Of a DNA stretch of 5,416 nt, positions 1-5,416 are shown in pieces (position 1 is the stretch's first letter; every line of letters begins with the position of its first letter). The notes below the pieces were generated by a model. The model was not told the origin of the DNA, searched no databases, and was given only the letters and a program-made list of their open reading frames with translations. This stretch comes from Chloroflexota bacterium (GTDB taxonomy: Bacteria > Chloroflexota > Dehalococcoidia > GIF9 > UBA5629). The stretch lies in contig CP070642.1 of NCBI GenBank assembly GCA_020354105.1, forward strand, positions 1,608,412 to 1,613,827, written 5' to 3'. A program made the position numbers and the translations under genes.

Positions 1-1344
1 GGTCAGCTGGAAATAGACGAACATGCCGCTGAAGCCGGCATCGTTACCCGCCTGGAAGCCTTTGTGGACACCATTACCGGTTTCTCCACTTCTGCCAAAA
101 AGGCTGAGGTACGGCGCCAGAATATCTACAGGGGAACGTCTGCGGTAGTGAACTCGCAGAAAACGATTCTCATTCCCAGGATGTCGCCGTTTGTTGAAGC
201 TATCTCTGCAGCTATGGAGGCCTATGGCGCCAGAGCCATGATATTGCCCGAGCCGGATGAGCGCAATATTTTGTACAGCAACCAGGTGACAACCGGTGGT
301 GAATGCCTACCTTACCGAGTTAGCCTGGGCGATTTCATGCGCTTTTACTATGAGAACGGTGCCAGTACCAAAGACGTGGAAGGTTTTATGGCCGGCTCAT
401 ATGGTCCCTGCCGCTTGGGCAAGTACGCTATAGAGCAGAACAGGGTGCTCAAGGATATCGGCTTCGACCTTACCGTACGTACCACCGTATCCAATAATGC
501 TTATCGTGATTTGGGTCTGGGTTCTGGCTTCGAGCGGTTGGCATGGCGGGGGATCGTGGCTGTGGACTGTCTGGAGAAGCTATTGTGGAGCACCCGCCCC
601 TACGAGAAATATGCCGGTAAATCGGACGAATTGTTCGAGCATTATCTGGCCAAGATTGCGGACTGTGTTCGAAAAAAAGAGCCTTTAGATGATGTCCTGA
701 GGCAGGCAGCTCTGGAGTTCAAGGCTCTCATTGACACCGACCTGCCTAAAAGGCCGCTGGTTGGCATCAACGGTGAGATATATCTCCGCTCCAACAGGTT
801 TAGTAACAGCAACCTGGTGAGAGCCTGTGAGGCTGCCGGACTCGAACTCGTGGTGGCTCCCATGGGAGAGTGGATAAAGTACACCTCTTATCGGAACCTG
901 GAAGATGCCGTAAGGGATAAGAAATTTAAGAAGGCTGTGGCAAGCTATATAAGGAAGCGCATACAGGAGCACGACGAACACACAGTGGCGGCAGCTTTCG
1001 GCGATTCGGTTGATGGCAAGGAGCCTTCTACCGCCGAGATACTCAAGCTGACCAGTCGCTATCTGTCACCGAAATGCGGCAGCGAAGCGGTGCTCAGCAT
1101 AGGCAGTGGAGTCCACTGGCTGGAAAGCCCCAGGTTTGCCGGTGTCATATCCGTTATGCCCCATGGCTGCATGCCTGGTGGCATCGTGGCTGCCATGGCG
1201 GAAAAGCTCAGCACAGCCTATCAGAAGCCCTGGATAAGCCTCACCTATGACGGCTTTTCCGAGACCAACAACCTGGTCAGAATCGGCAACTTTGCCGAGG
1301 TCATCAGATTCTGTGCCCAGGAAGCTGTTGGGCCGCTTGGCTAA
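1..1344 (+). CDS. Acyl-CoA dehydratase activase-related protein, C-terminal HgdB-like/DUF2229-type region (5' partial)
   Basis: The reading frame is open from base 1, giving 447 residues before TAA; the GTG at 64 is an internal valine, not a start. The first residues (I-D-E-H-A-A-E-A-G, then T-R-L-E-A-F) match the linker that, in large activase-type proteins, precedes the C-terminal region related to 2-hydroxyacyl-CoA dehydratase subunits. Supporting motifs are L-P-E-P-D-E, G-G-E-C-L-P-Y-R (Cys at 304-306), G-P-C-R-L-G-K-Y (Cys at 409-411), G-E-I-Y-L-R-S-N-R-F-S-N, a G-C-M-P-G-G Cys at 1168-1170 and Y-D-G-F-S-E-T-N-N near the end. Family knowledge: relatives couple ATP use to low-potential electron transfer in 2-hydroxyacyl-CoA dehydratase or benzoyl-CoA reductase chemistry, with cysteines holding an Fe-S cluster; the cytoplasm is the expected site. 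Many relatives have C-x-P-C at the first motif; here the second position is Tyr. Any N-terminal BadF/BadG-type ATPase domain would lie outside the window, so a full-length fusion versus a shorter stand-alone protein cannot be decided. The exact reaction is unknown. Confidence 0.85.
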   Translation, partial: GQLEIDEHAAEAGIVTRLEAFVDTITGFSTSAKKAEVRRQNIYRGTSAVVNSQKTILIPRMSPFVEAISAAMEAYGARAMILPEPDERNILYSNQVTTGGECLPYRVSLGDFMRFYYENGASTKDVEGFMAGSYGPCRLGKYAIEQNRVLKDIGFDLTVRTTVSNNAYRDLGLGSGFERLAWRGIVAVDCLEKLLWSTRPYEKYAGKSDELFEHYLAKIADCVRKKEPLDDVLRQAALEFKALIDTDLPKRPLVGINGEIYLRSNRFSNSNLVRACEAAGLELVVAPMGEWIKYTSYRNLEDAVRDKKFKKAVASYIRKRIQEHDEHTVAAAFGDSVDGKEPSTAEILKLTSRYLSPKCGSEAVLSIGSGVHWLESPRFAGVISVMPHGCMPGGIVAAMAEKLSTAYQKPWISLTYDGFSETNNLVRIGNFAEVIRFCAQEAVGPLG

Positions 1345-1476
1345 TACTCAGGCTTGTTACAGTTGCGTTGACTGCAAAAAACAGTTGGTAGCCCAAGTTG
1401 TTCAATATATAGAACTTTTGGAGAAACATTCGCCTTTGCCTGAGTCGTATTATAACGTTCAGCAATTTACCCCTTT

Positions 1477-1490
1477 GTTGCCTCTGCAAC
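1477..1490. repeat. Small perfect inverted repeat abutting the -35 element
   Basis: GTTGC and GCAAC form a perfect 5-bp inverted repeat around a CTCT spacer and end three bases before the TTGACA hexamer. The position would suit an activator or repressor site for the dehydrogenase operon. A repeat this short occurs often by chance, it has no U-tract after it, and no regulator gene is in the window, so any regulatory role is speculative. Confidence 0.25.
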
Positions 1491-1493
1491 TGA

Positions 1494-1522
1494 TTGACAA
1501 AATTGTTCATTAAAACTAATAT
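1494..1522 (+). promoter_or_regulatory. Sigma-70-type promoter for the acyl-CoA dehydrogenase operon
   Basis: TTGACA at 1494-1499 is a perfect -35 hexamer. After exactly 17 bases comes TAATAT at 1517-1522, which matches 4 of 6 positions of TATAAT, including the key second A and last T. Transcription would begin near 1529-1530, leaving a leader of about 80 bases before the ATG at 1609. This also argues against the in-frame TTG and ATG codons at 1522 and 1525, which would lie at or upstream of the transcript start. The spacer contains an imperfect palindrome (ACAA, AA, TTGT; 1497-1506) that could be an operator but is too short to claim. Confidence 0.65.
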
Positions 1523-1593
1523 TGATGCGGTTTGCTTTTGTTCGCCAGCTTACTGAAGCTAATCCTAAGTCAACAGTCAAGGTTAATACAAGT

Positions 1594-1601
1594 AAAGGAG
1601 G
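1594..1601 (+). promoter_or_regulatory. Ribosome binding site fixing the start of the first dehydrogenase
   Basis: AAAGGAGG is close to a perfect Shine-Dalgarno sequence and lies 7 bases before the ATG at 1609. The earlier in-frame candidates at 1522 (TTG) and 1525 (ATG) have no such site, so this motif decides the start. Confidence 0.85.
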
Positions 1602-1608
1602 ACATCTA

Positions 1609-2841
1609 ATGAGCGATGGATCAGCAAAACTAGAAGCATTCCGGAAAGAAGTGCGCACCTGGCTGAGAGAAAATCTTCCCAAAGGATGGGGAACACCTGA
1701 ATACAAAGATCCCGAGCGTTTTAGCACTGAAGCTCACGAGTTGGGCAAATTGTGGCAAAAAAAATTGTATGATGCTGGGTATGCAGGATTTGGTTACCCC
1801 AAAGAATATGGAGGTGTAGAACGCCCACCGGAGGAAATAGCCGTTATCCGTGAGGAGTTGCTACGCCACGGAAGTCCTTTTGGCCCTCTATCCCTAGGCT
1901 TGCTTATGGCAGCTCCAACCATCATGGCACATGGTGAGGAATGGCAGAAGGAGCGCTTTATACCAAAAATATTGAGCGGTGAAGAAAGCTGGTGTGAATT
2001 ATTCTCTGAGCCAAATGCTGGCTCAGATGTAGCCAATATCCAGACCACTGCTGTAAAGGAGGGCGATGAATGGGTGGTGAATGGGCAAAAAATATGGACA
2101 AGCATGTGGGAGTTCTCCGATTGGGGCATACTGGCGGCAAGATCAGATCCTAATGCCCCTCGACACCATAATCTGACCTGCTTTATCGTTGATTGCAAGA
2201 GTCCGGGGTATACCAAACTCCCATTAAAGCAGATGACGGGCACCTCTGAATTCGGCGAGGAATACTTCGATAATGTACGTATCCCGGATAAGAACCGACT
2301 GGGTGAAGTCAACAAGGGATGGGGTGTCATACTTGCAGGTCTTATGGCGGAAAGGAGTGGTGGTGGTGCTTTCTGGGGTGGCATGGGTGGTGGAAGGAGC
2401 GCTACTGGTGGAGCTGCTAGAGGAATAGGAATGTTATCCGTGAAAGCTATTATTGACCTGGCTAAGGAAACGCATCACTATGGAAGAGCAGTCTGGGATG
2501 ACCCCGTATTCAGACAGAAGATAGCTAATCTGGCTATTGAAGTGGAAGCCATGAGATATAGTGGGCTCCGCATGGTAGCTAAAATGCGTAAAGGAATCAT
2601 GCCTACAAACGAGGCATCAATAGTGAAAAACTTTCAGGCTGAAATGAGGAGACGACAAGGCGATATGGTAATGGAAATCATAGGCGCTTATTCTCAGTTG
2701 ATGAGAGACTCTAAACGAGCCATAGATGGTGGCGAGTGGGTATATCAGATGATGAGAGCCAGGGGTGCCACCATAGAGATGGGTACCTCAGAAATCAATC
2801 GCAATATCATTGCCGAAAGAGTACTCGGGTTGCCAAGATAA
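1609..2841 (+). CDS. Acyl-CoA dehydrogenase, catalytic (alpha-type) subunit
   Basis: This 410-residue flavoprotein subunit would oxidise an acyl-CoA to its 2,3-enoyl-CoA in the cytoplasm, passing electrons to electron-transfer flavoprotein. The helical N-terminal domain spans about 1-120. The beta domain follows, with the FAD-contacting S-E-P-N-A-G-S-D motif (133-140) and W-T-S (163-165). The C-terminal helical domain ends in G-T-S-E-I-N-R-N-I-I-A-E-R-V-L-G-L-P-R. At the medium-chain dehydrogenase base position (Y-E-G-T) this protein reads E390-M391-G-T, so the usual Glu is replaced by Met, with a Glu one residue earlier. Glu248 in M-A-E-R-S sits where isovaleryl-CoA and long-chain enzymes keep their base, so it is the likely catalytic residue. 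A glycine-rich stretch (251-274) follows it directly. The R-x-x-F-G and H-G-G-I-G-Y-T elements of homotetrameric family members are absent and are supplied by the next gene. The start at 1609 is set by the ribosome binding site and promoter. The substrate is not determinable. Confidence 0.93.
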   Translation: MSDGSAKLEAFRKEVRTWLRENLPKGWGTPEYKDPERFSTEAHELGKLWQKKLYDAGYAGFGYPKEYGGVERPPEEIAVIREELLRHGSPFGPLSLGLLMAAPTIMAHGEEWQKERFIPKILSGEESWCELFSEPNAGSDVANIQTTAVKEGDEWVVNGQKIWTSMWEFSDWGILAARSDPNAPRHHNLTCFIVDCKSPGYTKLPLKQMTGTSEFGEEYFDNVRIPDKNRLGEVNKGWGVILAGLMAERSGGGAFWGGMGGGRSATGGAARGIGMLSVKAIIDLAKETHHYGRAVWDDPVFRQKIANLAIEVEAMRYSGLRMVAKMRKGIMPTNEASIVKNFQAEMRRRQGDMVMEIIGAYSQLMRDSKRAIDGGEWVYQMMRARGATIEMGTSEINRNIIAERVLGLPR

Positions 2842-2862
2842 TAACCAAATCAAGTTTGGATG

Positions 2863-2870
2863 AAAGGAGA
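2863..2870 (+). promoter_or_regulatory. Ribosome binding site fixing the start of the second dehydrogenase
   Basis: AAAGGAGA lies 7 bases upstream of the ATG at 2878. An in-frame ATG at 2860 would place this site inside the coding region and has no Shine-Dalgarno sequence of its own, so 2878 is preferred. Confidence 0.8.
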
Positions 2871-2877
2871 AGTAAAG

Positions 2878-4014
2878 ATGGAATTCGGGCTTACTGAAGA
2901 ACAGGAAATGCTGAAAACCTCAGCAAGAGAATTTCTGGAAAAGGAATCCAACCGAAATCATATAAGGACAATGATGGAGGATGAGATAGGTTATTCTCCA
3001 GAGCTCTGGAAAAAGATGGCCGGTCTTGGTTGGGTGGGGCTTATTTTCCCCGGGGAATATGGGGGTGGAGAGATGGGCTTCAGGGACTTAACTGTTCTAT
3101 GTGAAGAAATGGGACGAGCTTTGTTGCCCAGTCCTTTTGTCTCAACAGTAATACTCAGTGGCATGCCCCTCCTATTTGCTGGCACAGATAAGCAAAAACA
3201 GGAGTTCTTACCCGAGGTAGCGCAAGGGAAGCAAATCCTGACGCTTGCCATATTGGAGGAAGATGGAGATTTCTGGCCTGGCAGCATAAAGACCAGAGCT
3301 GAGAAGCGTGGCAGTGAATACATTCTCAACGGCACGAAGTTATTTGTCTGGGATGCCAAAGCTGCAGATTATTTACTCTGTGCTGCCCGCACCAAGCATA
3401 GCTCAGACCCTGAAGATGGGATCACACTCTTTCTACTCGATGCCAAGGAATGGGGGGTGTATATAAGCCCGCTTAACAATCTAGACCTGTTGAGAAGACA
3501 ATACGAGGTTGTCCTGAGTAATGTGCCGGTTCCTGCAGAGAATATCGTCGGCGAGCTGAACAATGGTTGGGCGATACTGAAGAAAATGTCATTATATGCC
3601 ACTGTTGCCCTGTGTGCTGAGATGATTGGCTGTGGTGATAAGGTGCTTGAAACGACCGTTAGCTATGCCAAAGAAAGAATAGCTTTCGGCGTGCCCATCG
3701 GCAGTTTCCAGACAATTAAACATAAATGTGCCGATATGCTCAGTGGACTTGAGTATGCCCGTTCTTTGATGGAGTGGGCAGCCTTGGCTCTGGATGATGA
3801 CGATCCCGATGCTCCGTTAGCCGTTTCTATGGCTAAAGCCAGCTGTGGCGATGTCTGTAAGATGGTTTGTGATGAGGGTGTGCAAATCCATGGAGGCATC
3901 GGCTACACCTGGGATCACGACATGCACCTTTATTTCAAACGAGTTAGGGCATCCGATACAGCCTTTGGTGACGGCAATTACCATCGTGAGCTAATAGCTC
4001 GATACATTGAGTAA
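2878..4014 (+). CDS. Acyl-CoA dehydrogenase, non-catalytic (beta-type) partner subunit
   Basis: The 378-residue product begins M-E-F-G-L-T-E-E-Q-E, a typical start for this family, and has the three-domain dehydrogenase fold at usual length. The beta-domain FAD motif is lost: about 123-130 reads A-I-L-E-E-D-G-D instead of an E-P-x-A-G-S-D sequence. There is no Glu at the helix-G base position (S-L-Y-A-T, 238-242), and the C-terminal base region reads A-F-G-D-G (362-366) rather than Y-E-G-T. It does keep R267 with F-G, then P-I-G-S-F-Q (273-278), and I-H-G-G-I-G-Y-T-W (337-345), which in this family bind the FAD of a neighbouring subunit. It therefore probably cannot act alone and completes the flavin site of the preceding gene product. 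The 36-base gap and shared strand indicate one operon. The closest architectural parallels are the second subunits of alpha2beta2 FadE pairs of steroid degradation and PimD-type proteins; the substrate is unknown. Confidence 0.92.
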   Translation: MEFGLTEEQEMLKTSAREFLEKESNRNHIRTMMEDEIGYSPELWKKMAGLGWVGLIFPGEYGGGEMGFRDLTVLCEEMGRALLPSPFVSTVILSGMPLLFAGTDKQKQEFLPEVAQGKQILTLAILEEDGDFWPGSIKTRAEKRGSEYILNGTKLFVWDAKAADYLLCAARTKHSSDPEDGITLFLLDAKEWGVYISPLNNLDLLRRQYEVVLSNVPVPAENIVGELNNGWAILKKMSLYATVALCAEMIGCGDKVLETTVSYAKERIAFGVPIGSFQTIKHKCADMLSGLEYARSLMEWAALALDDDDPDAPLAVSMAKASCGDVCKMVCDEGVQIHGGIGYTWDHDMHLYFKRVRASDTAFGDGNYHRELIARYIE

Positions 4015-4146
4015 TGACCGCCTAATGGCTGATTATCCTTTGGGATGTAAATTAGGATTAAAAAACTGTGGTGATGCCGTAACTAACGGTATCACCCCAC
4101 ACCAGACCAGAATTAGTGTGTTGATCCTTTAAGTTCAGAATATCTT
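4015..4146. other. Convergent intergenic region, 132 bases
   Basis: This stretch separates the plus-strand dehydrogenase operon from the minus-strand transporter gene. A second stop (TGA, 4015-4017) directly follows the TAA of the dehydrogenase. The only structure I see is the hairpin and A-tract at 4060-4100. No small gene is supportable. Confidence 0.6.
4060..4100 (-). terminator. Rho-independent terminator of the transporter gene, possibly bidirectional
   Basis: Bases 4070-4080 pair with 4086-4096 around a five-base loop, giving an 11-bp stem, with two more outer pairs (4068-4069 with 4099-4100) if two cytosines bulge. Six adenines at 4060-4065 become a U-tract just after the hairpin when read on the minus strand, about 47 bases beyond the transporter stop. 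One internal pair is G-U in the plus-strand RNA and an A-C mismatch in the minus-strand RNA, which weakens it slightly. There is no U-tract on the plus-strand side, so termination of the dehydrogenase operon here is less certain. Confidence 0.6.
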
Positions 4147-5416
4147 TCATGATCTTATGCTCTGGGGAGGTGGTTCTGGTGGTATGATGAATGGTGCAAG
4201 TATTGCAGAAAAGCCCAGCAGCCAAGCGATTACGGTGAAGGCGAATATATAGCTGCCAGTTCTATCGTACACCCACGCAGTCCAGATAGGAGCCAGTATT
4301 CGAACAGGCAAAGCAAGAACCTGCGCTGTCCCCATTATGGAGCCGATAGACTTTCTGCCAAAATAACGTACTCTTACAGGAACCAGCAAAGCAAAGCCAA
4401 CTCCCATGCCAAAGCCATAAACAATAAACCAGACATAAATCATAGTTAATGTTTGATGGAAAAGGAACAAAGCAAACCCTAGAGCTTCAATGAGATAGGC
4501 TCCTGCCATCACGAATCTTAGATGGTCTTTGTCCACACGGTCAGCCAGTAAGCCACCGACAAATCTAGCAGGCACGCTTACCAGCACCATCAATGCTAGT
4601 ATGTGTGAAGCTTGCAGGTAGTCAACACCTATATCAGTTAGAAAAGGTATGCTGTGAATATTGATCGTCGGCATAGCCAGACCATGACAGGAGGCCGATA
4701 TTAACAACAACCAGAAAGCAGGTGTCCTGATAGCTTGAGAAAGGGTGAAATCAATCTCCTTCACCTCCGCCGCATACCGTATACCCATCTCTATCATATC
4801 CTCATCATCTATCGCCACTGTGCTGGCACCATCTGGGAGCATACCATAGTATTCCGGACGGCGCTGTCTGACAAAGAACCAGACCAGAGGCATTCCCACA
4901 ACGAACATGACAACACCACCTATAAGACAGGTCATTCGCCAGCCTACTAAGGTGATAAGCCAGGCAACAAGAGGCAATACCAGTACGCCGGAGAGTCCAG
5001 AGAATACAAGTTGGATGCTAGAGGCTAAGCCTCGCTTCTTGACAAACCAGTTGGCAATTGCTGCTTGCAAGGGTAACAGAAGTGCCAGGTCAATGCCTAT
5101 CGCCAGCATAACTCCCCAGACAATTATGAAAGCCCAAAAAGACTGCACCAGGCTCATCAGAACAAGACTTAGACTGATAAGCAGAACTCCCAAAAAGATC
5201 AACCATCTGGGACCGAATTTATCAGTGAGCCATCCCGCCAGCAAAGCCATAAACCCACCCTCCAACCTCCCAATGCTCGCCGGTACAGAGGTGGCTGTCC
5301 TGCTTAGACCTAAATCATGAGCTATTGGTTTGAACAGCGCCGAAAATCCGTAGGCATGATAGCCGTGCCCTAAGAACGCTAAAATACCACCGGTGAGCAC
5401 CAGCCACCAGCCGGGA
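4147..5416 (-). CDS. Major facilitator superfamily transporter, OFA/monocarboxylate-like (5' partial)
   Basis: The frame remains open to the window edge: the GTG at 5398-5400 is preceded by P-G-W-W-L, and G-W-W is the usual lead-in to helix 1 in this kind of MFS protein. The true start is therefore outside the window; 422 residues are visible. Numbering from that GTG, about twelve hydrophobic segments can be picked out, with a hydrophilic central loop near residues 177-220. MFS motif A lies between helices 2 and 3 (G-W-L-T-D-K-F-G-P-R), and a weaker copy (G-G-L-L-A-D-R-V-D-K) lies in the second half. R-R-P-E-Y-Y-G-M-L-P-D-G after helix 6 and R-Y-F-G-R-K before helix 11 resemble oxalate/formate antiporter and monocarboxylate-transporter relatives. 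The tail is proline-rich (P-P-E-P-P-P). It is an inner-membrane secondary carrier, probably for a small organic anion. It is convergent with the dehydrogenase operon, so a shared pathway is only a guess from proximity. Confidence 0.88.
   Translation of the reverse strand, partial: PGWWLVLTGGILAFLGHGYHAYGFSALFKPIAHDLGLSRTATSVPASIGRLEGGFMALLAGWLTDKFGPRWLIFLGVLLISLSLVLMSLVQSFWAFIIVWGVMLAIGIDLALLLPLQAAIANWFVKKRGLASSIQLVFSGLSGVLVLPLVAWLITLVGWRMTCLIGGVVMFVVGMPLVWFFVRQRRPEYYGMLPDGASTVAIDDEDMIEMGIRYAAEVKEIDFTLSQAIRTPAFWLLLISASCHGLAMPTINIHSIPFLTDIGVDYLQASHILALMVLVSVPARFVGGLLADRVDKDHLRFVMAGAYLIEALGFALFLFHQTLTMIYVWFIVYGFGMGVGFALLVPVRVRYFGRKSIGSIMGTAQVLALPVRILAPIWTAWVYDRTGSYIFAFTVIAWLLGFSAILAPFIIPPEPPPQSIRS

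Larger units (their letters stand above)
1345..1608. other. Intergenic region, 264 bases, holding the dehydrogenase operon promoter
   Basis: This gap separates the activase-like gene from the dehydrogenase pair and looks more A+T-rich than its flanks by eye. It contains a small perfect inverted repeat (1477-1490), a near-consensus promoter (1494-1522), an untranslated leader of about 80 bases and a strong ribosome binding site (1594-1601). A weak 5-bp hairpin (AGCTT/AAGCT, 1547-1560) lies in the leader. I see no convincing rho-independent terminator for the upstream gene, so some read-through is possible. One frame stays open to 1513 but has no supportable start (see findings). Confidence 0.6.

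Noticed and set aside
64..66. GTG as the start of the activase-like gene
   Set aside because: The same frame is open to base 1, and the upstream residues match the conserved linker of this protein type, so the gene continues beyond the left edge.
1359..1387. ACAGTTG repeated at 1359-1365 and 1381-1387
   Set aside because: Two 7-base copies 22 bases apart are within chance expectation, and there are no further copies to suggest an array or an iteron-like element.
1794..2384. Minus-strand open frame of 196 codons inside the first dehydrogenase gene
   Set aside because: It lies wholly antisense to a confidently identified gene, its translation is low-complexity (Ser/Pro-rich) with no recognisable domain, and it has no apparent ribosome binding site. 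It is a codon-bias shadow.
2860..2862. ATG as the start of the second dehydrogenase
   Set aside because: It has no Shine-Dalgarno upstream, while AAAGGAGA at 2863-2870 is ideally placed for the ATG at 2878, whose product begins with the typical family N-terminus.
4907..5320. Plus-strand open frame of 137 codons opposite the transporter
   Set aside because: It is antisense to a clear MFS gene; the Ser/Thr/Pro-rich translation is what reverse-complemented membrane-protein codons give, and no family is recognisable.
5398..5400. GTG (minus strand) as the transporter start
   Set aside because: The frame continues to the right edge and encodes G-W-W just before it, a conserved beginning of helix 1; starting here would truncate the first membrane segment.

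Overview
The window looks like a piece of chromosome from an anaerobic or facultatively anaerobic bacterium that handles organic acids as CoA thioesters. The basis is a radical-type dehydratase/reductase activase-like protein, a paired acyl-CoA dehydrogenase operon and an organic-acid-type MFS transporter in 5.4 kb. Such gene sets are common in syntrophic or sulfate-reducing Desulfobacterota and in sediment Chloroflexota (Dehalococcoidia), but nothing here fixes the phylum. Composition is moderate (roughly half G+C by eye, not computed), with no sign of a mobile element, CRISPR array, tRNA or rRNA.

Layout: (1) 1-1344, + strand, the 3' part of a gene whose start lies before the window. It encodes the C-terminal HgdB-like/DUF2229-type region of an acyl-CoA dehydratase activase-related protein. 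(2) 1345-1608, a 264-base non-coding gap with a near-consensus sigma-70 promoter (TTGACA, 17 bases, TAATAT) and a strong ribosome binding site. (3) 1609-2841 and 2878-4014, + strand, two different acyl-CoA dehydrogenase subunits separated by 36 bases, almost certainly co-transcribed. (4) 4015-4146, a short convergent intergenic region with a hairpin whose U-tract serves the minus strand. (5) 4147-5416, minus strand, an MFS transporter whose N-terminus runs off the right edge.

The two dehydrogenases have complementary motifs. The first keeps the flavin-contacting E-P-N-A-G-S-D and W-T-S motifs and a glutamate in the position used as catalytic base by isovaleryl-CoA and long-chain dehydrogenases. 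The second has lost these but keeps the R-x-x-F-G...F-Q and H-G-G-I-G-Y-T-W elements that complete an FAD site from the partner subunit. They are best read as the two halves of an alpha2beta2 heterotetramer, as known for mycobacterial steroid side-chain FadE pairs and proposed for pimeloyl-CoA dehydrogenase PimC/PimD. The substrate cannot be read from sequence. The upstream protein would fit later or parallel CoA-thioester chemistry, and the transporter could bring in a carboxylate, but both links are inference from proximity.

I do not see a previously undescribed system. The most useful observations are the split active site, a glycine-rich insertion beside the putative catalytic base, and the promoter that fixes the operon start.
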